A stretch of DNA of 13,468 nucleotides, taken from Acidaminococcus fermentans. GTDB taxonomy: Bacteria; Bacillota_C; Negativicutes; Acidaminococcales; Acidaminococcaceae. Below the pieces are notes generated by a model. That model made no database searches, was not told where the DNA came from, and saw only the letters and a program-made list of their open reading frames with translations. This document shows positions 6,221 through 13,448 of this stretch, piece by piece. A program made the translations under genes and the position numbers. The DNA is taken from assembly GCA_004555735.1 (NCBI GenBank), contig SFHH01000095.1, positions 1-13,468 on the forward strand, read 5' to 3'. Every line of letters starts with the position of its first letter. The stretch's first letter is position 1.

Positions 6221-6965
6221 ATTTCCTGTATGCCATTTCCAGTTCCGTACTGGTGAATTGGGTCCCTTCCAGGTTGGCGTGGCTCAGGTCGGCATCATCC
6301 AGATTGGCATTGGTGAGCACGGCCTTGCTCAGATTGCTCTCTTCCAGGGAGGCACTCATGAGATTGGCGTTCTTGAAATTGGCTTCCGGCAGGCTGGCTC
6401 GGCGGAGGCGGGCATTGTACAGATTGGCAGAGGTAAAGTTGGCCCCCCGCAGCTGAGTGCCGAAGAACCAGCTCCGGGCCAGGTTGGCAGAAAAGAAATT
6501 CGCCATGGCTCCATTGGCATAGTCGAAATTGCTTTCCCGCAGATCCGCCGTATACAGATTGGCGAAAGTCAGGAGTGCATGGGAGAAACTGGTCCGGTAC
6601 GCAGTGACCCCTACCAGGGAGCTGCGGTTCAGGACAGTATGGGAAAAATTGGCGTTGGATAGGTCCGCTCCTTCCAGATCGGAACCGGCCATATAGGCGT
6701 TGCGGAGGCTGGCTTTCTGGAGGTTGGCTTCTTTCAGATCGGCATCTTCCAGGATGGCATTGGTCAGATTGGCATAGCTCAGATCTGCCCCCTGGAGGTT
6801 GGCACCGGTTAGGTCCGCATCCCGCAGATAGGCTCCCCGCAGATCTCCCCCTGGGCAGGAACGGGTGGCCTGCAACTGGTCCACATCGCTTTGCCGGTAG
6901 GCCAGGGCGGGTACAGCCATAGCAAAAACCAGTAGGAGCGTGAGAAATGATTTCTTTCCAAACAT
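6219..6965 (-). CDS. Exported pentapeptide-repeat protein
   Basis: Protein of 248 aa. Residues 1-22 form a signal peptide (KK near the start, a hydrophobic core, ALA before Y23). After TRSCPGGDL (34-42) nearly the whole remainder to about 240 is A(D/N)LXX-type pentapeptides such as ADLTGANLQGADLSYANL. This predicts a right-handed four-sided beta-helix of about ten coils. No enzyme domain is present. The SD GGAGGAGG lies inside the end of the upstream HAD gene, only 3 nt separate the two genes, and co-translation is likely. Cytosolic members such as Qnr and MfpA mimic DNA and bind gyrase, but a signal peptide argues against that here. A structural or envelope role is possible; function is unknown. 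The repeats give the DNA a visible ~15-bp periodicity. Confidence 0.9.
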   Translation of the reverse strand: MFGKKSFLTLLLVFAMAVPALAYRQSDVDQLQATRSCPGGDLRGAYLRDADLTGANLQGADLSYANLTNAILEDADLKEANLQKASLRNAYMAGSDLEGADLSNANFSHTVLNRSSLVGVTAYRTSFSHALLTFANLYTADLRESNFDYANGAMANFFSANLARSWFFGTQLRGANFTSANLYNARLRRASLPEANFKNANLMSASLEESNLSKAVLTNANLDDADLSHANLEGTQFTSTELEMAYRK

Positions 6966-6968
6966 GGT

Positions 6969-7658
6969 TCAGGCCTCCTCCAGGATGGCAGAAAAGTCAC
7001 GGGGATCTTCCGGCAGTTCCGGTATGATTTTCCAGGGATGATAGACTTCCAGACGGTCCTTTGGATAAGAAGAACCCTTCAGGACGATCAGGCTCCGGAC
7101 ACCGATGGCTTGGGCACAGGTGATGTCATGGGGCGTATCTCCTACAACGATGAGCTGATCGGGAGTCACGGCAGGATCTGCCTCCTGGACTTTTTCCCAT
7201 AATGCCTTGGACAGATCGTCCCGGAGCTCACTGATTTCCCCGAAGGCACTGCGGCCATAGTCGAATTCCTTTTCGATGCCGAAATACTGGAGCTTGGCAT
7301 GGGCCGCGGCTTCACAGTTCCCGGTGAGCAGCAGGGAAGTGGTCCCGGGATCCTGCCGGATCCATTCCAGGGTCTCTTTGACATGGGGGAGCAGGTGCCC
7401 GTTTTTTTCCACCAAAGACGCAGGCAGCTTGTGGCCGTAGGCAGTGAGCATATGGGCTATTTCTTCCGGGCTGCAGCAGCCTTGGATGCCTTCGATGGCT
7501 TTGCGGGCGATATAGGTGTCCGTCCGGCCGGCCATGCCGTAGGTGAATTCAAATTGATCCAGGCCGTACAATTCCTTGATGGTATCTTTCATGGCGGCGA
7601 CTCCCGCATAATTGGTCAGGAGCAGGGTCCCGTCGATATCCCAACAGATGTATTTCAT
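6969..7658 (-). CDS. HAD-superfamily hydrolase, Gph-like, second copy
   Basis: Phosphatase of 229 aa with DIDGT (7-11; nucleophile D7, acid D9), T112 in LLLTGN, K151 in the DLSKALWEK helix, and GDTPHD (173-178). A cap-region motif GMAGRTDTYIARKAI (41-55) is typical of a Gph-like subgroup of HAD hydrolases. The start at 7658 is supported by AAGGAAG in - orientation just upstream; a longer frame to 7730 would run through the terminator hairpin and is rejected. The gene ends 3 nt before the exported pentapeptide-repeat gene, and its last codons double as that gene's SD. No clear promoter is seen between it and the upstream SpeD-like gene, so read-through past the terminator at 7681-7735 may supply its transcript. 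Substrate unknown. Confidence 0.87.
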   Translation of the reverse strand: MKYICWDIDGTLLLTNYAGVAAMKDTIKELYGLDQFEFTYGMAGRTDTYIARKAIEGIQGCCSPEEIAHMLTAYGHKLPASLVEKNGHLLPHVKETLEWIRQDPGTTSLLLTGNCEAAAHAKLQYFGIEKEFDYGRSAFGEISELRDDLSKALWEKVQEADPAVTPDQLIVVGDTPHDITCAQAIGVRSLIVLKGSSYPKDRLEVYHPWKIIPELPEDPRDFSAILEEA

Positions 7659-7680
7659 GATGCGTTCTTCCTTTGTCTGC

Positions 7681-7743
7681 AAAAGAAGCTGTGAAACAGG
7701 GACCGGCATTTCTGGCCGGGCAGGTTCCACAGCTTAGTTTTTT
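7681..7743. terminator. Terminator after the SpeD-like gene
   Basis: Outer arms 7686-7697 and 7724-7735 (AAGCTGTG/CACAGCTT plus three inner pairs, one mismatch) enclose an inner CCGGC/GCCGG stem (7703-7707/7715-7719). On the - strand the hairpin is followed by CTTTT (7685-7681). On the + strand six T residues follow (7738-7743). It should end the SpeD-like transcript and may leak into the HAD gene, which begins 28 nt further on. Confidence 0.7.
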
Positions 7744-7746
7744 AGC

Positions 7747-7784
7747 AGAGCCAGCTGTGCTGGTCTCTTGCGGCCCTTGGCCGC
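7747..7784. other. Two small hairpins just past the SpeD-like stop
   Basis: GCGGCC (7770-7775) pairs with GGCCGC (7779-7784), and AGAG-CCAGC (7747-7755) pairs with GCTGG-CTCT (7759-7768, one bulged T). They directly follow the stop codon on the - strand and may protect the mRNA 3' end ahead of the terminator. Confidence 0.4.
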
Positions 7785-7789
7785 CTTCT

Positions 7790-8254
7790 TCATTCTTTGT
7801 TCTTTTTCCAGGTCATAAATTTCTTCAGTTTGGCGCCAGCGTTCTTGGCCCGGCGGATGGGTTTGACCATCTTTTTCCGCTGGGGCTTCATGTCTTTGAT
7901 CGAGCCATAGTCTCCCCGCTTCAGGGTGGTGAGTTTGGTCTGGTCAGGTCCGAACTCCTGGCGCAGGAACACCGCTACCTGTTCCGGGCTGGCAGCGCTT
8001 TCCAGCGTAAAGACATCGGCTTCCACATAGCCGTAACTGGGGAATACATGGAGGAAAATATGGCCATTGGTACACAGCATGACGAAGCAAAAATCGTCCC
8101 CTTCATCATTCTCCGTAGCATATAGGGCCAGTTCCTTCAGACTGAAGCGTTCAGCTGCTTCTTCTAATATATCTCTGATCTTTTCTTTATCGAATACGAC
8201 TTCTTCCATACAACGGTACATGTCCAATGCAGCTTGGGTACCTTTTCCAATCAC
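7790..8254 (-). CDS. S-adenosylmethionine decarboxylase (SpeD)-like protein lacking the pyruvoyl serine
   Basis: Protein of 154 aa with the fold-level pattern of class 1 prokaryotic AdoMet decarboxylase: an N-terminal GK...LDMYRC matching GKHIILELWGC, then GHIFLHVFPSYGYVEADVFT (64-83) matching the SHISIHTWPELGYAAMDVFT region, and KRG (112-114) near the usual end. True SpeD proteins self-cleave at Glu-Ser in ESH to make the pyruvoyl cofactor. Here those positions are N63-G64-H65, and the catalytic Cys after DVFT is L84. H69 is kept. It therefore should not self-process or decarboxylate AdoMet. A basic tail (120-154) has 15 Lys or Arg in 35 residues and is absent from ordinary SpeD. The GTG at 8254 is chosen for AAGGAAGTGA seven bases upstream and for family alignment; TTG at 8284 is an alternative. 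No speE is nearby. Function unknown. Confidence 0.8.
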   Translation of the reverse strand: MIGKGTQAALDMYRCMEEVVFDKEKIRDILEEAAERFSLKELALYATENDEGDDFCFVMLCTNGHIFLHVFPSYGYVEADVFTLESAASPEQVAVFLRQEFGPDQTKLTTLKRGDYGSIKDMKPQRKKMVKPIRRAKNAGAKLKKFMTWKKNKE

Positions 8255-8309
8255 GTGGCGTTCACTTCCTTTGGGATGCTTCAAATTTTGTCCTGATTTC
8301 AGCTTCCTC

Positions 8310-8339
8310 ATTATACCGTAATTCAATAGGCACTGTCAA
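8310..8339 (-). promoter_or_regulatory. Consensus promoter of the SpeD-like gene
   Basis: On the - strand TTGACA (8339-8334) and TATAAT (8315-8310) are both perfect, with an 18-bp spacer. Transcription should start near 8303. This excludes the upstream in-frame TTG at 8326 and ATG at 8311 as start codons. The -35 box sits next to the recD2 promoter. Confidence 0.85.
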
Positions 8340-8355
8340 AAAAAACGGAAAACTG

Positions 8356-8364
8356 TGCTATAAT
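8356..8364 (+). promoter_or_regulatory. Extended -10 promoter of recD2
   Basis: TGC-TATAAT (8356-8364) is a perfect extended -10. The -35 position near 8336-8341 is A-rich and poor, and it overlaps the -35 of the divergent SpeD-like promoter. Transcription would start near 8371, about 28 nt before recD2. Confidence 0.65.
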
Positions 8365-8398
8365 AAGTAAAACATATGTTCAGGAGGAACCATGGGGC

Positions 8399-10564
8399 AT
8401 GTCCGGACCAGTATCTATTGAACTCACCATAAAGAATATCGTATTTCAGGCTGCAGAAGGGACCTTCTGTGTGTTCCGGGGAGAAAATCCGGAAGTGGGG
8501 ACGATTTCCGTTGTCTATAAGGGGCGGGCTCCTTTTGCCGGAGAACAGGTGCGCCTTGTGGGAGAGTGGGGGGACCATCCCCGGTTCGGGAGGCAGTTCC
8601 AAGCCCAGAGCTGGGAAGCTGTCCAGCCTAAGGGAGCAGAAGGCCTGGTGAAGATGCTGGGCAGCGGCGTCTTGAAGGGCGTGGGTCCGGCCATGGCCCA
8701 GCGGATCGTGGACAAGTTCGGGGAAGAGACCCTGAAGATCCTGGAGCAATCTCCGGAACGGCTGCGGGAAGTCAACGGCATCGGGAAGAAAAAGGCAGAA
8801 GCCATCGTGGCTTCTTATGGAGAGCTGAAAGACAATCGGGAACTGATCTTTTTCCTGGAGAGCCACGGCATCAGCGGGAATTATGCCCCCCGGATCCAGG
8901 CTCTCTACGGCAATACGGCGGTGACCCGGATCAGCAACAACCCCTATTGCCTGGCAGAAGAAGTGGACGGCATCGGTTTCCGTACTGCAGATGCCCTGGC
9001 CAGGAATCTGGGAGTGGATGAGCATGATGAAGACCGGATCCGGGCAGGAATCCACTATACCCTGCTCCAAGGCGCCAGCCAGGGTCATACCTGTGTACCG
9101 GACCGGTGGCTGGTGGATATGGCGGCCAAAGTCCTCCAGTTGGATCCCCTGGAAGTGGAGCAGGTGTTCCAGCAGCTCTTGAGGGACAATCTTCTCCGGA
9201 CGGAAGACAGGGGAGACCATGTGTGCGTATACCCAGAATACCTGTACTGGGCAGAAGAGGGGGTCGCCCATCGGCTGCTGGCTCTCCGGGATAATGTGAA
9301 TGCCCTGTGGAAGGTGGATTACCAAAAGATCATCCGGGAATGGGAACAGGACGAACGGATCCATCTGGCGCCAGAACAGGCAGAAGCCGTGAAAGCTTCC
9401 GTGGATCACGGGGTCTTTGTGCTCACCGGCGGTCCCGGCACCGGGAAGACCACGGTCATCAAGGGGATCCTTTCGGTGATGGAACAGGCGGGATGCAAGA
9501 TCCTCCTGGCAGCGCCTACAGGACGGGCTGCCAAACGCTTGGCAGAAAGTGCTGGGAAGCCAGCCCAGACCGTCCATCGGCTGCTGGAATATACCCCTAA
9601 CGGAGAAGGCGATTCCTTCTGGGGCCGGGATGAAAGCAATCCCCTGGAGGCGGATGCCGTGATCGTGGATGAAGCTTCCATGATGGACATCGTGCTCATG
9701 TACAACCTGCTGAAAGCCCTGCCTCTGGGCTGCCGGCTGATCTTAGTTGGGGATGTGGACCAGCTGCCCAGCGTAGGACCCGGCTCCGTGCTCCAGGATA
9801 TCATCCGCAGCGGGACCATGCCCATCGTCCGCCTGGAGAATGTGTTCCGGCAGGCGGAACTGAGCCCCATCGTCCGGAATGCCCACCGGATCAACCAGGG
9901 AGCGATGCCCCAGTGGGAGGGAGAGAAGGATTTCAGTTTCCAGGAATTCGCTACGGAAGAAGAGACCATGTATTATGTGGTGGATCTGTACGCCAGATTG
10001 GCAGGGCAGGACCCTCTGGAAAATGTCCAGGTGCTGACCCCCATGCACAAGAACCTGTGCGGGGTGGAGAACCTGAATACTTTGATCCAGGCCCGGGTGA
10101 ACCCGCCGGATCCAGAAAAGAGGGAATACCATACCAGTTTCCTGGCCCTCCGGGAAGGTGACAAGGTGATGCAGATCCGGAACAATTATGATAAGAACGT
10201 GTTCAATGGAGATATCGGGCGGGTTCGCAGCATCCAGGGGGCTTATGTGACAGTGGATTTCCCGGATCGGGCAGAGGGGGAAGCCGTGACCTATGAAGGC
10301 GCAGAGATCTCAGACCTGCGCCTGGCTTATGCCATGAGTGTCCATAAATCCCAGGGCAGCGAATATGGCGCCGTCATCATGCCATTGGTGATGAGCCACT
10401 ATCTCCTGCTCCAGCGGAATCTGTTCTACACGGCCATCACCCGGGCCAAGAAACAGGTGTATCTGGCTGGCAGCCAGCGGGCCCTGCGCCTGGCGGTGGA
10501 AAACGATAAGACCCGGAAGCGGTACAGCCTGCTGGCAGAGCGGCTGAAGAGGTATGGTGAATGA
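8399..10564 (+). CDS. recD2: RecD2-type ATP-dependent 5'-3' DNA helicase
   Basis: Superfamily 1B helicase of 721 aa, the usual RecD2 length, acting in DNA repair and recombination without RecB and RecC. It has an N-terminal OB-like region (about 1-75), then helix-hairpin-helix elements (GSGVLKGVGPAMAQRIV 88-104, VNGIGKKKAEAI 125-136, EVDGIGFRTADAL 188-200). The motor follows: Walker A GGPGTGKT (344-351), APTGRAAKR (372-380), Walker B VDEAS (423-427), motif III GDVDQLPSVGPG (451-462), motif V AYAMSVHKSQGSE (643-655) and motif VI YTAITRAKK (677-685). AGGAGG (8382-8387) lies 11 nt before this ATG, a slightly long spacing. A closer out-of-frame ATG at 8392 opens only 9 codons. It probably heads a + strand set with comF and the ABC exporter. 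Confidence 0.96.
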   Translation: MSGPVSIELTIKNIVFQAAEGTFCVFRGENPEVGTISVVYKGRAPFAGEQVRLVGEWGDHPRFGRQFQAQSWEAVQPKGAEGLVKMLGSGVLKGVGPAMAQRIVDKFGEETLKILEQSPERLREVNGIGKKKAEAIVASYGELKDNRELIFFLESHGISGNYAPRIQALYGNTAVTRISNNPYCLAEEVDGIGFRTADALARNLGVDEHDEDRIRAGIHYTLLQGASQGHTCVPDRWLVDMAAKVLQLDPLEVEQVFQQLLRDNLLRTEDRGDHVCVYPEYLYWAEEGVAHRLLALRDNVNALWKVDYQKIIREWEQDERIHLAPEQAEAVKASVDHGVFVLTGGPGTGKTTVIKGILSVMEQAGCKILLAAPTGRAAKRLAESAGKPAQTVHRLLEYTPNGEGDSFWGRDESNPLEADAVIVDEASMMDIVLMYNLLKALPLGCRLILVGDVDQLPSVGPGSVLQDIIRSGTMPIVRLENVFRQAELSPIVRNAHRINQGAMPQWEGEKDFSFQEFATEEETMYYVVDLYARLAGQDPLENVQVLTPMHKNLCGVENLNTLIQARVNPPDPEKREYHTSFLALREGDKVMQIRNNYDKNVFNGDIGRVRSIQGAYVTVDFPDRAEGEAVTYEGAEISDLRLAYAMSVHKSQGSEYGAVIMPLVMSHYLLLQRNLFYTAITRAKKQVYLAGSQRALRLAVENDKTRKRYSLLAERLKRYGE

Positions 10565-10585
10565 AGAAGTCAGACTCCACCACCA

Positions 10586-10707
10586 TTGCGCAAGCGCAAC
10601 GGTCCCCCGCCCCTTTCAGGGGACGGACAGAAATGGACGCAAGGGGGGTGGGCTCCGTGCCTGCACGGGTAGGGGGTCCAACGATGAACCACAAACGATG
10701 AACGATT
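10586..10707. repeat. GC-rich palindromes and short direct repeats between recD2 and comF
   Basis: The 157-bp gap contains TTGCGC/GCGCAA (10586-10599), a long imperfect GC stem pairing 10604-10615 with 10641-10652 or a rival hairpin CCCCT/AGGGG at 10610-10622, and CCGTG/CACGG (10655-10659/10664-10668). AACGATGAAC then occurs twice 14 bp apart (10680-10689, 10694-10703). No T-tract and no clear promoter are visible, so recD2 and comF may be co-transcribed. The segment looks like a mosaic of intergenic repeat elements. Confidence 0.5.
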
Positions 10708-10721
10708 CCCGGAGGTGTCCC

Positions 10722-11396
10722 ATGTTATCATCCATCCTGTCCCTGCTCCAATCTCTTTTCTACCCTCATCACTGTCCAGGCTGTGGGGAGGAAGTCCGGG
10801 GAAGAGGAGCTCTTTGCGATCCCTGCCGGAGGGGGATCTGGCATCCCCGTGCTTTTCAGCCTCGCAGTCTGGACTGTCCCCATCTGGATGGTTTGTTCTT
10901 CCTGTTGGATTATGCCGGCGGCATCCAAAAAGCCCTGCAGATGGCCAAGTTCCGAGAAAGAGAAGACCTGCTGCCCCGGTTGGCGGAAGAGTGGAGCCAG
11001 GGGGTCCGACGAGAAAAGAAATTCTCCTGGCAGCTGCCTCCTTCCGTAAAACTGGCTGTTACGGGTATCCCCACGGACCCGGAACGGAGGAAGCAGCGGG
11101 GATACGACCTGCCGGAAGAGATCTTCCGGCCCTGGTGCCGTGAAGCCGGGTACCGTTGGGAGACCCTGCTGGTCCGGAACCGGGCTACCCGGCCCCAGTA
11201 CGGGCTCACTTCGGAAGAACGGAAAAAGAACATCCAAGGCTGCTTTACCTTGGGCCGGCAGGAAGACCTGCCGGATATCGTGCTGCTCTGTGACGATATC
11301 TGTACCACCGGAAGTACCCTGGAAGAGGCGGCCAAAACCCTGAAGCGGGGCGGCGTGGCCCATGTATACGGCCTGGCCCTGGCCAGCGGGAACTGA
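10722..11396 (+). CDS. comF: ComF family protein (phosphoribosyltransferase-like)
   Basis: Cytoplasmic protein of 224 aa, typical for ComF/GntX. An N-terminal zinc ribbon uses C18, C21, C32 and C35 (CPGC and CDPC). RKQRGYD (123-129) is the conserved basic block, and VLLCDDICTTGST (187-199) is the PRPP-binding loop of type I phosphoribosyltransferases. In Bacillus subtilis and Haemophilus, ComF is needed for uptake of transforming DNA, with a role in handling single-stranded DNA. Here it follows recD2, which fits a DNA-processing job, but no other competence gene is in view. The ATG at 10722 is set by GGAGGT (10711-10716); a frame open from 10554 would add 56 low-quality residues and is rejected. 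The next gene starts 32 nt downstream. Confidence 0.93.
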   Translation: MLSSILSLLQSLFYPHHCPGCGEEVRGRGALCDPCRRGIWHPRAFQPRSLDCPHLDGLFFLLDYAGGIQKALQMAKFREREDLLPRLAEEWSQGVRREKKFSWQLPPSVKLAVTGIPTDPERRKQRGYDLPEEIFRPWCREAGYRWETLLVRNRATRPQYGLTSEERKKNIQGCFTLGRQEDLPDIVLLCDDICTTGSTLEEAAKTLKRGGVAHVYGLALASGN

Positions 11397-11428
11397 GCGG
11401 CAGTTGGAAAACGAAATAGGTGATCGCT

Positions 11429-13237
11429 ATGGAAAAAATGCGGAACGGTGCTGGAACAGCAGGCGGGGGGACTCGGCGGGAATCCTGGAGCCTGCTGTTC
11501 CGCTCCCTCCGGGAATTCAAAAAAGATGCCCTCCTGACCCCCATCACGGTGATGGGGGAAGTGGTGTTCGAGGCTCTGATCCCCTATGAGATCGCCCTGC
11601 TGATCAACGAGGTCAAGGCAGGCTGCGGCCTGGACCGGATCCTCCACTTCAGCGGGATCCTGTTCCTGATGGCCCTCTGCGCCCTTTTCTGCGGCTACTG
11701 GGCAGGCATCACCTGTGCCCGGGCGTCCTGCGGCTTTGCCCGGAACCTGCGACAGGATGTGTTCAGCCAGATCCAGCAGTTTTCCTTTGGCAACATCGAC
11801 CGGTTCTCTTCCGCTTCCCTGGTGACCCGGCTCACCACGGATATCCAGAATATCCAGATGGCCTTCATGATGCTGGTGCGCACCGCCTTCCGGGCGCCTT
11901 TCAACCTGCTGGCCTCCTTTTTCATGGCCTGGTACATGGGAGGACGGATGGCCCTGTGCTTTTTGGTGGTGATCCCCGTGCTGGGCTGGGGCCTGTATAA
12001 AATCGCTGTGCTGTCCGTGGCCCAGTTCCGGAAGGGCTTCCCCCAGTACGATGCCCTGAATGACAAGGTGGAAGAAAACATCAAGGGAATCCGGGTGGTG
12101 AAATCCTTCGTCCGGGAAGAAACGGAAAAGGAAAAATTCAACGCCACGGCCCGGAAGGTCCAGGCCCTCTTCACCAAAGGGGAGCGGTATGTGGCCCTGA
12201 ACAACCCTCTGATGCAGATCTGCATCTACGGGGTCATGATCTTCCTTTTGACCCAGGGCTCTCGGCTCATCGTCACCAGTCGGGGGCAGCTGCTGGATAT
12301 CGGGCAGTTTTCCACCCTGCTCACCTACAGCTTCCAGATCCTGGGGTCCCTGATGATGGTATCCATGATCCTGGTGATGCTCACCTTTACGGAAGAATCG
12401 GTCCAGCGGGTCCGGGAAGTGCTGGAGGAACAGAGCACCCTCACCTCCCCGGAGCAGCCGGTGGAAACCGTCCGGGACGGGTCCGTGGCGTTCGACGGCG
12501 TCTCTTTCCAATATGAAGGGAGTACCGGGGAACCGGTGCTCCAGGACATCACCCTCTCCATCCGGAGCGGGGAGACCCTGGGCATCGTGGGGGGCACCGG
12601 CAGCGGCAAATCCTCCCTGGTCCAGCTGATCCCCCGGCTCTACGATGTGACTGCAGGATCTGTCCGGGTGGGGGGCGTGGATGTGCGCCGGTACGGGCTG
12701 GAAGTCCTCCGGGACAGCGTGGCCATGGTGCTCCAGAAGAATCTGCTGTTTTCCGGTACTGTGGCGGACAATCTCCGGTGGGGGGATCCCCGGGCCGGGC
12801 AGGAAGAGCTGGAAGAAGCCTGTCGCTGGGCCTGTGCGGACGGCTTCATCCGCCGGCTGCCCAAAGGGTATGACACCTGGATCCAGCAGGGGGGCACCAA
12901 TCTGTCCGGGGGGCAGAAGCAGCGGCTGTGCCTGGCCCGGGCCCTCTTGAAACGGCCCAAGATCCTGATCCTGGACGACAGCACCTCCGCCGTGGATACC
13001 CGGACGGACCGGGCCATCTGGGAGGCCCTGGCCACTGCCCTTCCCGGCACCACCACTTTCATCATCGCCCAGCGGATTTCCTCGGTGGAACGGGCGGACC
13101 GGATCCTGGTGCTGGACAAAGGGCGGATCCACGGGATCGGCACCCATCAGGAGCTGCTCCGGACCGATGCCATCTACCAGGAAATGGCCCGGTCCCAGAA
13201 CCTGACTGGAGAGGAGGGGAGCTGCCATGGGGCATAA
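11429..13237 (+). CDS. ABC exporter half-transporter with degenerate ATP site (heterodimer subunit 1)
   Basis: Membrane protein of 602 aa: six transmembrane helices (about 35-320) and a nucleotide-binding domain (about 350-590). Visible are Walker A GGTGSGKSS (388-396), Q-loop Q436, signature LSGGQKQR (492-499), Walker B ILILDD (512-517) and D-loop SAVD. The catalytic Glu after Walker B is D517, and the switch histidine is Q548 (IIAQRIS). These are the two changes that mark the non-hydrolysing site in heterodimeric exporters, as in TAP1 and in the TM287, LmrC and BmrC type of subunit. The next gene overlaps it by 11 bp and begins a second half-transporter, which should carry the intact site. 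The ATG at 11429 follows AGGTGAT (11418-11424); a GTG at 11420 lies within that SD. Substrate unknown, probably drugs or lipids. Confidence 0.94.
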   Translation: MEKMRNGAGTAGGGTRRESWSLLFRSLREFKKDALLTPITVMGEVVFEALIPYEIALLINEVKAGCGLDRILHFSGILFLMALCALFCGYWAGITCARASCGFARNLRQDVFSQIQQFSFGNIDRFSSASLVTRLTTDIQNIQMAFMMLVRTAFRAPFNLLASFFMAWYMGGRMALCFLVVIPVLGWGLYKIAVLSVAQFRKGFPQYDALNDKVEENIKGIRVVKSFVREETEKEKFNATARKVQALFTKGERYVALNNPLMQICIYGVMIFLLTQGSRLIVTSRGQLLDIGQFSTLLTYSFQILGSLMMVSMILVMLTFTEESVQRVREVLEEQSTLTSPEQPVETVRDGSVAFDGVSFQYEGSTGEPVLQDITLSIRSGETLGIVGGTGSGKSSLVQLIPRLYDVTAGSVRVGGVDVRRYGLEVLRDSVAMVLQKNLLFSGTVADNLRWGDPRAGQEELEEACRWACADGFIRRLPKGYDTWIQQGGTNLSGGQKQRLCLARALLKRPKILILDDSTSAVDTRTDRAIWEALATALPGTTTFIIAQRISSVERADRILVLDKGRIHGIGTHQELLRTDAIYQEMARSQNLTGEEGSCHGA

Positions 13238-13448
13238 GAAAAAGATCCTCAGCCGGAAAATGGCCTGGCGGTCCTTCAAGGCCCTGTGGGGGTTCTATCC
13301 CCGACTGCTGCCGGCCATCCTGGGGCTGATCTTCCTCAATGCAGGGATCCTGGCCCTGCCGGCGGTATTCATGCAGAAGGTGGTAGCGGTGCTGGAAGAC
13401 GCCTGGACCCGGAACCTGTCCTGGCCCGCGGTCCGGCCGCGCAGGTAG
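13227..13448 (+). CDS. ABC exporter half-transporter, partial N-terminus (heterodimer subunit 2)
   Basis: 73 codons are visible before a TAG at 13446-13448. The start is clear: ATG at 13227 with GAGGAGGGGAG (13211-13219), overlapping the end of subunit 1 by 11 bp, which suggests translational coupling. The basic N-terminus (GHKKKILSRKMAWRSFKALW) followed by a hydrophobic helix (about 26-50) matches the opening of an ABC exporter membrane domain. The full protein should be about 600 aa. The stop coincides with a change to repetitive GC sequence at the window end, so it may be an assembly artefact rather than a real truncation. Confidence 0.75.
   Translation: MGHKKKILSRKMAWRSFKALWGFYPRLLPAILGLIFLNAGILALPAVFMQKVVAVLEDAWTRNLSWPAVRPRR

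Noticed and set aside
6174..6662. 162-codon + strand frame with regular repeats
   Set aside because: It is the antisense of the pentapeptide-repeat gene; the periodicity comes from the ~15-bp repeats of that gene.
6240..6850. Short regularly spaced repeats resembling a CRISPR array
   Set aside because: The ~15-bp units are degenerate, have no spacers and encode pentapeptides in frame.
8255..8326. Longer SpeD-like protein from TTG 8326 or ATG 8311
   Set aside because: Both lie upstream of the expected transcription start of the consensus promoter. GTG 8254 has a near-perfect SD and fits the family start.
10910..13279. 789-codon open frame on the - strand across comF and the ABC gene
   Set aside because: It lies antisense to two genes with clear motifs. 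High GC and codon bias leave few stops on the opposite strand, and its translation is low-complexity with no recognisable domain.
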